Assembly: GCF_021533195.1 (NCBI RefSeq)
Contig: NZ_JAJNKB010000007.1
Location: forward strand, 62,001 to 126,000
Reading direction: 5' to 3'
DNA length: 64,000 bases
Source of the DNA: Portibacter marinus
Lineage (GTDB): Bacteria; Bacteroidota; Bacteroidia; Chitinophagales; Saprospiraceae
How positions within the stretch are numbered: position 1 is the first letter of the stretch; each line of letters begins with the position of its first letter. The translations under genes and the position numbers were made by a program. This document shows, in pieces, positions 48,701 through 57,308 of this stretch. Under the pieces are notes generated by a model, which saw nothing but the letters and a program-made list of their open reading frames with translations, did not search any database and had not been told where the DNA came from.

Positions 48701-49190
48701 TTTGCCTGGATTTTGGAAAGGTTTAGTTCTTGACTTGAATTATTCTTTGATAGCCTCTACAACTCGTTTTCCTTACTTGGAAATAGTGACGACCTGGGAC
48801 GACTCTGGCATTATCCCAATTCCGGTAGAAACTCCTGTATACAACACAAGAGAGTCACGTATGTTAGATCAACCGGTCTCACTATTCAATGCTCGTATTG
48901 GATATGACTATAAGGGCTTGTCCACCAGATTATCCTTCAGATACCAAGGGGAAACAATTAACGGGATCGATCCGGTTCACAGCCTTTTAGATAGACGGAC
49001 AGGTGATGTTTTCAGAATTGACTTGACTGCCAGGCAGCAGATTACAAAGGCCTTATCATTTTCGTTGGATTTAGCAAATCTAAATCAATTTGTAGATGAT
49101 TCCTTTATAATAGCACAGGGTAGGGTTCTTCCGAGTTCCAGCGAATATTATGGATTAACGGCGCAGGCTGGGTTTAGATATGAATTTTAA
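45783..49190 (+). CDS. STN-domain TonB-dependent receptor (no SusD partner)
   Basis: 1135 residues from ATG 45783 (TTG 45777 adds two). After the signal peptide, residues about 35-95 are an STN domain (L-T-E-A-L-E-L-L-S-E-K, then F-A-Y-D-A-D-L-L), used by FecA-type receptors to signal to FecR. A very basic linker (about 100-165) precedes a CarboxypepD_reg-like domain, then the plug (V-P-D-V-N-A-A-E-S-I-G-R-L-P-G-V-S, V-V-R-G-L-S-P-Q-F) and the barrel, ending Y-E-F. The plug resembles TonB-Xanth-Caul receptors, which work without SusD, more than SusC. It likely imports oligosaccharides and reports their presence through FecR to the sigma factor. Confidence 0.9.
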   Translation: MKLTLHKLVIVIGLSCLVLNFNQAKSLFPDQQEILLTEALELLSEKYQIFFAYDADLLRGLKVDDQFLNGQSLEETVNNLLEETGLLYDKIDDKYCVIYKDDRKGKRDKKKLERKIREIEAIKSKGNISIQKSKVRGTSKMPVEGVLKGIREIETRTERRRRKENTNIKGIITDESSGETLIGANVALMGSSLGAVTDLNGEYIIYNVPTGTYNLQYSYLGYKTVVKENVEISGSEPIVIDVALAPESIMGEEVVITAQVKGQRAAINQQISSNSITNIVSSDKIQDVPDVNAAESIGRLPGVSLQRSGGEGNKVVVRGLSPQFTIVEIDGVRMAGVDGDRSVGLSVISSDMLDGIELTKSLTPDKDSDAIGGVVNLRLRGAEEGLHYRVMALGGYNSLENSFRNYRLGGSIGNRFFNNKVGVLFTIGQEQVIRSADRFNATYEKNIGENEELYTTSATITEQKNVRQRSNGSLMLDFKNDFMSIKFNNFISQMINENEFRYNRFRFNSNDFRFDIADNRPIERIRSHSLRSEFDILSSVLSLDLSYSNTTLNDKRDQYNFIDDTVLGGSSISENKKLFAQPSSLIDEFFDISSSEKSLLLDNVRSTSIRDDITQTANLSWKLPFTFGDNISGNIKIGGKYVQKERSNDTESLQTYYWGGIGIGRVNTYVNPNYPDFLTREDVGITSAEGLVGFNFDDPDYDYGEILNGRYQLGWSADLEKLKSVHDKLYEQYGKSLQWTQGVQSNQNDFQNLEIMKAAFIMAEINFGKKVMILPGVRVEEMNTTYTGSYLLEDNFDPDGLKWVKEVTAERQNLNWFPSINMRVELNDWSDLRAAAYRSSSRPDYNLLSPSMIANFDLTRLTSYNPFLKPSLANNFDLGVSFYANKLGLFTVNLFYKEISGLIYRLPRYQPEYFDILEGAPASLIESLQAPRVLYDDDLFKKSGTLNNNVPINNPNNAYFRGFEVSWQTNFWYLPGFWKGLVLDLNYSLIASTTRFPYLEIVTTWDDSGIIPIPVETPVYNTRESRMLDQPVSLFNARIGYDYKGLSTRLSFRYQGETINGIDPVHSLLDRRTGDVFRIDLTARQQITKALSFSLDLANLNQFVDDSFIIAQGRVLPSSSEYYGLTAQAGFRYEF

Positions 49191-49230
49191 AAATCAGGTA
49201 AACAATTTTATATACTTTAAACAAAATCAA

Positions 49231-51078
49231 ATGAAGCATTTTTATACAAAGAAGCTATTATTAACATTAACTATGGCGGTGTTTGGCATCTCACTGGTTA
49301 AAGCTCAGGTTCCTCCTGAGCAAGAGGTCATCGAAATTGAAGGCGGTATTGAGAATATCGGACTTCTAGAAACAACAATCAATAGTGATACAATTGCTGG
49401 CGGAAACAGAGCAAATCCCACTAGAATTTATAGACTGAAAAAAGATCAGATCTATTATATGGAATCGCGAATTCAATTTGGTGGAGACGATGTAACAGAT
49501 ACTACTTCGACTTTGATCATCGAAGGAGAAACAGGTGGGAAAAAACCGATCATCTTAATGATTCCGAAAGATGGAGGTGACGCCTTTACCAATTTGGTAC
49601 ATGGATCACTTACTTTGAGGAATCTATATTGGCCTGTAAAAACAGTTACAGGTAAAGGAAGAGCTTTATTTCAATTATTCCGTTCTAATCAAACACTTCG
49701 TGTTGAGGACTGTGTAACAGAATATGCAGAAGGTGGAGATTTGTTTGTAATGTCAAGTGTAGAAGGAGCAGCAAGTTTTTTCTTGATCAACAGTTATTTT
49801 AGGGATAATTCACAATTTGCTAACTCCTTTAATTTTGCAGTGGTCGCGAGAGGTACAAATGGAGAAGCAATAGATACAATGTGGATTCAAAATTGTACAG
49901 TTTCCAATTCAGGTTTAACCTTCTTTGGAAAACTAAATCCCATCAAATTTGCCTTTATGGACCACAATACCATAGTTAATACTCCTAAGTATCCATTGTT
50001 CTTTGATCAATATGAAGAAGCTTATTTTACAAATAATATGTGGATAAATTGTAATTGGGAAGGTGAGTGTCAATCTACATGGGAAACTCAGTTGCCAGAT
50101 GGTGTAAAAAGTGGAATTGTAAATCTGGATACGATAGATCCTATGTTGTGGGAATTAGGTCATGGCTATGTACCGGATATGAATAATGTAAAATTTATGG
50201 TTTCTAATAACCTGCATTATACCAGCCCATTCCTGGATAAATATTACGCAGGAGAATTCAATGATGTTGGGCCATACCCACTTTCAAATCGTGACTGGTC
50301 AGCAGCTATTAGTTCAGAGGATCTTCCCATACCTGTAGAAAACATCCCGATTCAATTCCTCAATGAAAAAACACTGACCTTAATCAATGACTATGAAGGT
50401 ATTGTAGAAAACAGAAATTTTAACAACGAGCTTGACCCTTTAATGAAAACAAATGGAATAGCTGACCAGGAAGTTGGTGATGAGTTTGCACATTTTGCAA
50501 GGAATAATTACGGTGTTGCCAATGAGGGAGAAACTTATAACATCAACATGATTGCATTTGGAGATCAAGACCCCCAAACAGTGCCTGGTATAGAGACCGA
50601 GAATGGTGATGGATTTACGCATGCCAGTGATCTGATAGAAGATTTTTCATATGAAGCGGAGGTTAGATCCAGCATTGACGGTCTCCCTTTAGGTTCACTT
50701 TTATGGTGGCCAGACCTTCAGGATGATTACAATGAATCAGAAGCTCTTGCAAATGTAAAAGAGCATTATGAGCAAGTGTTATTGGGAACATCTGTAGAGG
50801 AGGTCAATGCTTTCTCTGCACTTTATGAATTGAGTAACAACCCAAATCCATTCTCTGAGTTCACAAGTATCCAATTTTCTCTAGATAAAAGCAGTTTGGT
50901 GAAGATTAATATCTACAATGCACAAGGTCAGTTCATCACTAATCTTGTTAATCAAAAAATGAATTCAGGAACGCAGCAGGTTAGATGGAATGTCAATGAC
51001 AGTAACGCGGGTGTCTATTTTTATACCATTTCAATTGATGAGAGAACCATTTCAAAAAGGTTGATTGTACAGAAGTAA
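49231..51078 (+). CDS. T9SS-sorted putative beta-helix surface protein
   Basis: 615 residues from the ATG at 49231 (an ATG at 49180 overlaps the receptor and adds 17 residues). Signal peptide (ending V-K-A-Q-V); then repeated short strands (L-T-L-R-N-L-Y-W, L-R-V-E-D-C-V, M-W-I-Q-N-C-T-V) as in right-handed parallel beta-helices of polysaccharide lyases and other glycan-binding proteins; and a T9SS type A sorting domain (N-P-N-P-F, then Q-Q-V-R-W-N-V and R-L-I-V-Q-K). It should be surface-attached or released. No lyase catalytic residues are identifiable. It occupies the position directly after the receptor where susD usually is, and a strong terminator-like hairpin follows. Confidence 0.8.
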   Translation: MKHFYTKKLLLTLTMAVFGISLVKAQVPPEQEVIEIEGGIENIGLLETTINSDTIAGGNRANPTRIYRLKKDQIYYMESRIQFGGDDVTDTTSTLIIEGETGGKKPIILMIPKDGGDAFTNLVHGSLTLRNLYWPVKTVTGKGRALFQLFRSNQTLRVEDCVTEYAEGGDLFVMSSVEGAASFFLINSYFRDNSQFANSFNFAVVARGTNGEAIDTMWIQNCTVSNSGLTFFGKLNPIKFAFMDHNTIVNTPKYPLFFDQYEEAYFTNNMWINCNWEGECQSTWETQLPDGVKSGIVNLDTIDPMLWELGHGYVPDMNNVKFMVSNNLHYTSPFLDKYYAGEFNDVGPYPLSNRDWSAAISSEDLPIPVENIPIQFLNEKTLTLINDYEGIVENRNFNNELDPLMKTNGIADQEVGDEFAHFARNNYGVANEGETYNINMIAFGDQDPQTVPGIETENGDGFTHASDLIEDFSYEAEVRSSIDGLPLGSLLWWPDLQDDYNESEALANVKEHYEQVLLGTSVEEVNAFSALYELSNNPNPFSEFTSIQFSLDKSSLVKINIYNAQGQFITNLVNQKMNSGTQQVRWNVNDSNAGVYFYTISIDERTISKRLIVQK

Positions 51079-51093
51079 AGTAATGTAATTTCA

Positions 51094-51128
51094 GGAGTTC
51101 ACCCCGACGATATCGGCGGGGTGACTCC
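51094..51128 (+). terminator. Strong GC-rich hairpin after the beta-helix gene
   Basis: Arms GGAGTTCACCCCG and CGGGGTGACTCC pair with one bulged T around a loop that contains the palindrome CGATATCG. A T7 run comes only later (about 51152), so it is a terminator or a stable 3' end rather than a textbook intrinsic terminator. Confidence 0.55.
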
Positions 51129-51190
51129 AAATTTCTCATAAAGCAAATGAGTTTTTTTAGGGTCCTAGAGTAATGATCTACCGAGATTCC

Positions 51191-51289
51191 ATGGAGACTT
51201 ATGCTCACAAAATCCAAGAAATGCGAAGACTTATATTTTTTCTGATTATGATTTTCATACTCGTCGTCATGAAAAGTATTTCAATTTAA
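51191..51289 (+). CDS. Possible 32-residue single-helix membrane microprotein
   Basis: ATG to TAA encodes 32 residues: a charged N-terminus (M-E-T-Y-A-H-K-I-Q-E), R-R, then a hydrophobic helix of about 15 residues (L-I-F-F-L-I-M-I-F-I-L-V-V) and a short tail. The positive-inside pattern is that of a small membrane protein. It lies between a hairpin and the third sulfatase gene, 16 bases upstream of its ATG, in an otherwise empty 227-base gap. It could equally be a chance ORF. Confidence 0.3.
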   Translation: METYAHKIQEMRRLIFFLIMIFILVVMKSISI

Positions 51290-51305
51290 GTTTATAAACA
51301 TCGAA

Positions 51306-52694
51306 ATGAATTATCGTTTTTCCTTATATATTTTATTCTTATTTACTACGCTATTACTAGGATGTAAAAATCAAAAACAACCGATAGCTGTAAAGGTTAA
51401 TTCACAAGCCAAGAATTTATTATTGGTCATAGTGGATGATTTGAACAAAACTTTGGGATGTTATGGTCATCCTACAATCAAAACCCCAAATGTTGATCGC
51501 TTGGCAGAAATGGGAATACAATTTAACCATGCGTATTCTAACTACGCTGTCTGTAATCCCAGCAGGTCTTCATTTCTAACAGGACTTTACCCTCAAACTA
51601 CTCAAATTCTAGACAATAGAAAAGGTATTCAATCCACACTGGGAGACCACAAAACATTACCAGCTTTGTTTAAGCACAATGGCTATTACACGGTATCTCT
51701 CGGGAAAATTTTTCATACCAATGAAGCTAAGCATAATGATTTAAAGGCCTGGGACGAAATCAATGACTATGGCCCCACACCACTCGGGGAAAAAGGAGAA
51801 AAAAGGAATCTCACCGACGGCGTATTGAAATGGTGCTGGTGGATGGCTGCCGAAGGAACAGATGAAGATCAGGGCGATGGTCAAACTGCCAGAAGAGCAG
51901 TAGAAATCCTCGAAGCTAAGCGAGACAAGCCACTTTTTCTGGCAGTTGGTTTAAAGAAACCTCATGACCCATTCATTGCACCAAAAAAGTACTTTGACAT
52001 GTATCCTTTGGAAGAAGTTCAATTACCAGAATTGCCTAAGGATTGGTCTCCTCCCTTTGATCATACGCTACCACCTGAAACAGAACAGTTTGATCAGTTT
52101 ACAGAACTGGACAAAAAGGAGTTCTTACGATCCTACTATGCTTGTACGAGTTTTATGGATGCTCAACTAGGAAAGATATTGGATGCACTTGAAAGAACGA
52201 ATGCAATTGAAAATACACTGATCGTTTTTATGGGAGATCATGGATATCACCTTGGTGAGCATAATTGGTGGAACAAAGTGACCTTGTTTGAAAGAGGGAC
52301 AAGTGCGCCGTTCATTGTTTCTGGACCAGAAGTGCAGTCTAAGGTTAAAAGTAATGTTGCCATGATAGAATTTGTAGACCTCTATCCCACCTTGGTGGAT
52401 TATTTTTCACTGGAAGATGCTTCTTCAAATCTGGAAGGTAAAAGCTTTGTGGCCAACTTCCAGAAACCTGAAAGAGCCCATAGAGCTGAAGTTTATGCGG
52501 TCATTAATAGAGGTGATATGATGGGAAGAACCATAAAGAATGAGGAATGGCGCTATGTAGAATGGGATGGAGGTAATCAAGGGGTAGAATTATACGATCA
52601 ATCTAATGATCCGATGGAATATCATAACCAGGCAGATAATCCGGAATTTAAGAATGTTATTGAGCAAATGAGCAGCCTTTTAGAAAGGCATTAA
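51306..52694 (+). CDS. Iduronate-2-sulfatase-like S1 sulfatase lipoprotein
   Basis: 462 residues. The signal peptide ends in the lipobox L-L-G-C20, so it is a membrane-anchored sulfatase. V-D-D-L-N-K-T-L-G-C-Y-G is the metal site of the iduronate-2-sulfatase-like group; C83-N-P-S-R87 carries the formylglycine residue. L-G-K-I-F-H replaces the G-K-W-H-L-G of other sulfatases, as is usual in this group, and M-G-D-H-G-Y-H-L-G-E-H is also characteristic. The true substrate may be any 2-O-sulfated sugar. It starts the tightly packed run of PUL 2 genes; the GH71/99-like gene follows 11 bases after its stop. Confidence 0.93.
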   Translation: MNYRFSLYILFLFTTLLLGCKNQKQPIAVKVNSQAKNLLLVIVDDLNKTLGCYGHPTIKTPNVDRLAEMGIQFNHAYSNYAVCNPSRSSFLTGLYPQTTQILDNRKGIQSTLGDHKTLPALFKHNGYYTVSLGKIFHTNEAKHNDLKAWDEINDYGPTPLGEKGEKRNLTDGVLKWCWWMAAEGTDEDQGDGQTARRAVEILEAKRDKPLFLAVGLKKPHDPFIAPKKYFDMYPLEEVQLPELPKDWSPPFDHTLPPETEQFDQFTELDKKEFLRSYYACTSFMDAQLGKILDALERTNAIENTLIVFMGDHGYHLGEHNWWNKVTLFERGTSAPFIVSGPEVQSKVKSNVAMIEFVDLYPTLVDYFSLEDASSNLEGKSFVANFQKPERAHRAEVYAVINRGDMMGRTIKNEEWRYVEWDGGNQGVELYDQSNDPMEYHNQADNPEFKNVIEQMSSLLERH

Positions 52695-52705
52695 AATTAA
52701 AATTT

Positions 52706-53992
52706 ATGTTGAGAACAATTTGGATACTATTTATATCGACAGTATTGTCAACGCTGTCTTTTGGCCAGAATAAACATGATAAAAATACCATGTACCCTTC
52801 TTATGATGGTTTGGTAATGGCCGGATATCAAGGTTGGTTTAGAACCCCTCAAGATGGAACTGGGAGCAAATATGTACACTATGGTGATGGAGATTTTAAC
52901 CCTTCCAATGTGACTATTGATTTCTGGCCTGATGTAAGTGAATACGAAAAGACTTATGAAACAGATTTTAAGCACGAAGATGGAACTGTGGCCAAAGTAT
53001 TCAGCTCAGTAGATAAAAGCACAACAGATCTGCATTTTAGATGGATGAAAGAATATGGCGTGGATGGAGTATTTATGCAGCGTTTCTTTGATGTGGCGAG
53101 AAATTGGGACCCAGATAAATCCAATAATATCATTTTGAGAAATGCTGTAAATGCAGCCAGAAAGAATGAACGAGCTATAGGTGTAATGTACGATCTTTCC
53201 GGATTACGACCTGGAGAAGATGATTGTTCTATCATCATTGAGGACTGGAAGAAACTGGTGGATGAGTTGAAAGTGACAAGCTCCGGAGAAGGAAACACTT
53301 ATATACATCACAATGGGAAACCTCTGGTGACTATCTGGGGTCTGGGCTTTCCGGATCGTCCCTATAATATTAGAAATATTGGAATCAACAGGTTGATTGA
53401 TTTCTTAAAAAATGACCCTGAATACGGAGGATGTGCTGTGATGTTGGGAGTACCTACTTATTTCAGGGACCTCAATAAAGACTGTCTTTCGGATCCCTAT
53501 TTGCATGAGGTCATCAAGTCAGCAGATATCGTAATGCCATGGATGGTACAAAGATTTACCCCACTCATGCATAAAGATGAAGAAAGATACAGAGATCATG
53601 TGATAATGGATATTTCATGGTGTGCAGAAAATGGAGTGGATTATGTTCCATTGGTCTATCCCGGATTTTCCTGGCATAATCTTTCCATTTCACGACCGGG
53701 ATTGGCAAGGCATACTCAGTATGGAGCCATACCTCGGAAGGGAGGAGAGTTTTACTGGGATTTGATTTATAATGCCATCAATGCAGGTGCATCGATGCTT
53801 TATGTTGCCATGTTTGATGAAGTAGATGAAGGAACAGCAATTATTCCTGTTTCTGATAGCCCTCCGGTCTCAGATGAGGTCAAATTTGTAGATAATGATG
53901 GTGTACGGCCGGACCATTATTTGTTTTTGACAGGAATGGCAGCGAAAATGCTTAGAAAAGAAATTCCTTTGTCTAAAAAAATGCCCAACTAA
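52706..53992 (+). CDS. Glycoside hydrolase family 71/99-like protein
   Basis: 428 residues; signal peptide ending S-F-G-Q. The single (beta/alpha)8-type domain opens with G-L-V-M-A-G-Y-Q-G-W-F and contains R-W-M-K-E-Y-G-V-D-G-V-F-M-Q-R. The motif M-F-D-E-V-D-E-G (E372, E375) matches the N-E-W-x-E-G site of GH99 endo-alpha-mannosidases, whose two Glu are three residues apart. GH71/GH99 enzymes cut internal alpha-1,3-glucan or alpha-mannan linkages, so an endo-acting alpha-glycanase is likely; the exact linkage cannot be read. It is a paralogue of the N-terminal domain of the protein at 57301. Confidence 0.88.
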   Translation: MLRTIWILFISTVLSTLSFGQNKHDKNTMYPSYDGLVMAGYQGWFRTPQDGTGSKYVHYGDGDFNPSNVTIDFWPDVSEYEKTYETDFKHEDGTVAKVFSSVDKSTTDLHFRWMKEYGVDGVFMQRFFDVARNWDPDKSNNIILRNAVNAARKNERAIGVMYDLSGLRPGEDDCSIIIEDWKKLVDELKVTSSGEGNTYIHHNGKPLVTIWGLGFPDRPYNIRNIGINRLIDFLKNDPEYGGCAVMLGVPTYFRDLNKDCLSDPYLHEVIKSADIVMPWMVQRFTPLMHKDEERYRDHVIMDISWCAENGVDYVPLVYPGFSWHNLSISRPGLARHTQYGAIPRKGGEFYWDLIYNAINAGASMLYVAMFDEVDEGTAIIPVSDSPPVSDEVKFVDNDGVRPDHYLFLTGMAAKMLRKEIPLSKKMPN

Positions 53993-53996
53993 TAAT

Positions 53997-56900
53997 ATGT
54001 CATATAGATTAACATATTTCCTGGTAGTTCTGGGTTGCCATTGTAGTATAGTACTTTATGGTCAATATGACAAGAGTAGTCATATATTTGAAATGCTAAC
54101 TTCTGAAGAAAGTGGGATTACATTTAGGAATGACCTGACAATGAGTGAGCAAAAGAATTTTTTCACCTATGGGTACTTTTATCTAGGAGGCGGAGTAGCG
54201 ATCGGTGATTTTAATAACGATGGGTTACAGGATGTGTACTTCACAGGGAATATGGTTGAAAATCAGCTATACTTAAACTTAGGTAACTTACAATTCAAAA
54301 ATGTGACGGGCGAGGTAGGAGTCGGTGGTGATGACCGATGGGTTACGGGATGTTCAGTTGTGGACATCAATAATGATGGATGGCGTGACATTTATGTAAG
54401 TGTGGCGGGTAAGTGGTCTTCCAGGAAAAATATGCTTTTTGAAAATCAAGGGACGAATGAAATGGGTATCCCCGTATTCAAAGAGAAAGCCGAGAAATAT
54501 GGATTGGCCGATAACAGCAATACGATGCAAACTGTTTTCTTTGATTATGACGGTGATGGAGATCTAGATGCATATATGGCCAATTATCCTGAGACCAGAT
54601 TTAACCTAAGACCAATGGATTACAAAAGACTTATTGAAAGAGGTTCTATCTCATCTTCAGATCACCTGTATCAGAATAATGGAGATGGAAGCTTCACAGA
54701 TGTAACTTTAGAGGCAGGTGTTTTGAATTTTGGCCTCACACTAGGAATCGTGGCCAGTGATTTAAATAATGATGGATGGCTAGACCTCTACCTTTCAAAT
54801 GACTTTCATTCTCCCGATTATCTATATATCAATAATGGTGACGGTACTTTTACTGATCAGCTTGGTAGTTCATTGATGCAGACAGCACTCTTTGGTATGG
54901 GCGTAGATGCAGCTGATTACAATAATGATGGTCTGATAGATTTGATTCAATTGGACATGGCTCCGCCTGATAACTTCAGATCTAAAGCCAATATGGCAAG
55001 TATGAACCCTTCACTATTTGCCGAAATGGTAGATAATGGATTGCATCATCAATATATGTATAATATGGTTCAGACTGCTAAGGGGATACGAAATGATGGG
55101 ATACCATTTTATGCAGAAACAGCGAAACACTTGGGTCTAGATAAGACAGACTGGAGTTGGTCGGCTTTGTTGGCAGATTTTGATCTTGACGGATATAAAG
55201 ACCTATTTGTGACCAATGGAATTCGAAAAGACATTAATAATAAGGACTACTTTGGGTGGCTGGGACAAATGGAAAAAGAGAATAAAGGTAAAGGTCACTT
55301 ATACAATGATATGAGTCTGACAGAATTACTTGAAAAAATGCCCCATCAAAAATTGGACAATCCAATCTTTCAGAATATTGGAGGAAAAAAGTTTCAACAG
55401 GTTAATGACAAGTGGGGACTACACTTTACCGGCTATTCCAATGGTGCGGCTTATTCAGATTTAGATAATGACGGGGATTTGGAATTGATTATAAACAATA
55501 TTGATAGTACGGCAACCATCTTTAAAAACCTATCCAAAGAAAGATCCTCTCAAAACTTTATAAATGTCAAGTTAGAGGGTAAGAGTGGCAATAGAGATGG
55601 TGTCGGTGCTAAAGTGAAAATTAAAAACCCCACAACATTTCAGTATTTGGAGCAATCTCCAGTGCGCGGATACCAGTCTTCAGTGGATCCCACGCTTATT
55701 TTTGGACTGGGAGAAAATGATGTGGTTAAAAAATTAATCGTTGAATGGCCTAGCGGATTAATCTCAACCTTAAATGATGTTCCCGTCAATCAAAGAATTA
55801 TTGTCGAAGAAAAAAATGCAGTTGAAAGTATAGATGAAAATCCAAGTGAAAGACGCTTCTTTCAACAACAAAATTCATCAAGAATTGAACATAGGGAAAA
55901 TGAATATAATGACTTCGATCGAGAAGTTTTACTTCCTCATAAGATGTCAACTCACGGACCTGCACTGGCCATTGCAGATTTGAATATGGACGGATCAGAA
56001 GATCTGTACCTCGGCGCTTCGTTTGGATCGAATGGTAAACTTATTTTAAGTAAGGATAAATGTGATACCATTATTGAACTGGAAAGTGAGCAATATGAAG
56101 ATATAGATGCAATATTTCTAGACCTAGACAATGATGGAGATCAGGATCTTTATATCGTTTCTGGAGGAAATGAGCGACCTGCACATGATAGTGCCTACAG
56201 AGACAGATTATATATAAATGATGGAAGTGGCGTTTTTACTTTAGTTCATGTTAATTGGCCATTTCCTTCGAATAGCGGAGCAGTAGTAAGGCCTTTAGAT
56301 TACGATCAAGACGGATACATTGATCTCTTTATAGGGAATAGGCAAATTCCAGGATTATATCCTAATCCAGCAACAAGCTATCTTCTTCGAAATACTAGTT
56401 CAAAAAATGAAATAGGCTTTGAAGTCATCAAAGAATTTGAAGAATTGGGGATGGTGACAGATGCCTTATGGGATGATTACGATCAGGATGGAGATAAGGA
56501 TTTATTGATCGTGGGCGAGTGGATGCCATTAACGATCTTTGAAAACAACGGAAATGATCTGAGTCAGGTTGTTGATTTAGCATTTTTAGATCAAACGGTC
56601 GGTTGGTGGAATACGATTGAAAAGGCTGATTTTGATGGTGATGGTGATCATGATTATATTCTTGGGAATCTAGGGCTCAATTACAAATATAAAGCATCCC
56701 CTGAAGCGACATTTGACATTTATTCAGACGATTTTGATCAAAACGGTCATCAGGATATAGTTTTGGGCTATTACCAAAACGGTATTCAGTTCCCCGTACG
56801 AGGTAAGCAGTGCAGTACAGAACAAATGCCGGTATTGAAAGATAGAATTGAAAGTTACAATCTCTTTGCAAGTTCTAATATTCAAGAGATCTATCAAGAG

Positions 56901-57308
56901 GAACAATTAAGTAAAAGCTTACACTTGAAAGCTAATGAATTTGCTCATTTGTATCTGGAAAATCTTGGATCAGGAGAGCTTAAATCACTGCAATTACCTG
57001 GATGCTCGCAAATAGGGACTGTCAATGATATTTTGATCCTTGATGTGAATCAGGATCAAAATTTAGATGTCATTATGGTGGGGAATCAATTTAATTCTGA
57101 GGTTGAAACGCCCAGAAGCGATGCTAATTTCGGGACTGTATTAATCGGCGATGGTCATGGAAGTTTTGAGTGTTCTAGTTACGAAAAAACAGGAATCTAT
57201 AACCCCTTTGAAGCTAAAAAAATCAAATTAAGAAAGACAGGTAAAAGCTCCCAGATAATCATTGCAAATAATAATGGTCCATTGGTCTACTACAAATTAA
57301 ATGAATAA
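53997..57308 (+). CDS. FG-GAP/VCBS repeat protein with ASPIC/UnbV domain (CRTAC1-like)
   Basis: 1103 residues with a signal peptide. About 14 calcium-loop FG-GAP repeats of the form D-x-N-x-D-G-x-x-D occur, such as D-F-N-N-D-G-L-Q-D and D-L-D-N-D-G-D-Q-D. They form two propeller groups around an ASPIC/UnbV domain (about 520-600; G-D-G-V-G-A-K-V analogue N-R-D-G-V-G-A-K-V, then V-R-G-Y-Q-S-S). Proteins of this type are frequent in marine PULs and are thought to bind glycan or calcium at the surface; no enzyme activity is established. Gene starts 4 bases after the GH71/99-like stop and overlaps the next ORF by 8 bases. Confidence 0.9.
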   Translation: MSYRLTYFLVVLGCHCSIVLYGQYDKSSHIFEMLTSEESGITFRNDLTMSEQKNFFTYGYFYLGGGVAIGDFNNDGLQDVYFTGNMVENQLYLNLGNLQFKNVTGEVGVGGDDRWVTGCSVVDINNDGWRDIYVSVAGKWSSRKNMLFENQGTNEMGIPVFKEKAEKYGLADNSNTMQTVFFDYDGDGDLDAYMANYPETRFNLRPMDYKRLIERGSISSSDHLYQNNGDGSFTDVTLEAGVLNFGLTLGIVASDLNNDGWLDLYLSNDFHSPDYLYINNGDGTFTDQLGSSLMQTALFGMGVDAADYNNDGLIDLIQLDMAPPDNFRSKANMASMNPSLFAEMVDNGLHHQYMYNMVQTAKGIRNDGIPFYAETAKHLGLDKTDWSWSALLADFDLDGYKDLFVTNGIRKDINNKDYFGWLGQMEKENKGKGHLYNDMSLTELLEKMPHQKLDNPIFQNIGGKKFQQVNDKWGLHFTGYSNGAAYSDLDNDGDLELIINNIDSTATIFKNLSKERSSQNFINVKLEGKSGNRDGVGAKVKIKNPTTFQYLEQSPVRGYQSSVDPTLIFGLGENDVVKKLIVEWPSGLISTLNDVPVNQRIIVEEKNAVESIDENPSERRFFQQQNSSRIEHRENEYNDFDREVLLPHKMSTHGPALAIADLNMDGSEDLYLGASFGSNGKLILSKDKCDTIIELESEQYEDIDAIFLDLDNDGDQDLYIVSGGNERPAHDSAYRDRLYINDGSGVFTLVHVNWPFPSNSGAVVRPLDYDQDGYIDLFIGNRQIPGLYPNPATSYLLRNTSSKNEIGFEVIKEFEELGMVTDALWDDYDQDGDKDLLIVGEWMPLTIFENNGNDLSQVVDLAFLDQTVGWWNTIEKADFDGDGDHDYILGNLGLNYKYKASPEATFDIYSDDFDQNGHQDIVLGYYQNGIQFPVRGKQCSTEQMPVLKDRIESYNLFASSNIQEIYQEEQLSKSLHLKANEFAHLYLENLGSGELKSLQLPGCSQIGTVNDILILDVNQDQNLDVIMVGNQFNSEVETPRSDANFGTVLIGDGHGSFECSSYEKTGIYNPFEAKKIKLRKTGKSSQIIIANNNGPLVYYKLNE

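Noticed and set aside
49231-51078. Polysaccharide lyase assignment for the beta-helix protein
   Set aside because: The strand pattern fits a beta-helix, but no lyase catalytic Lys/Arg motif was identifiable.
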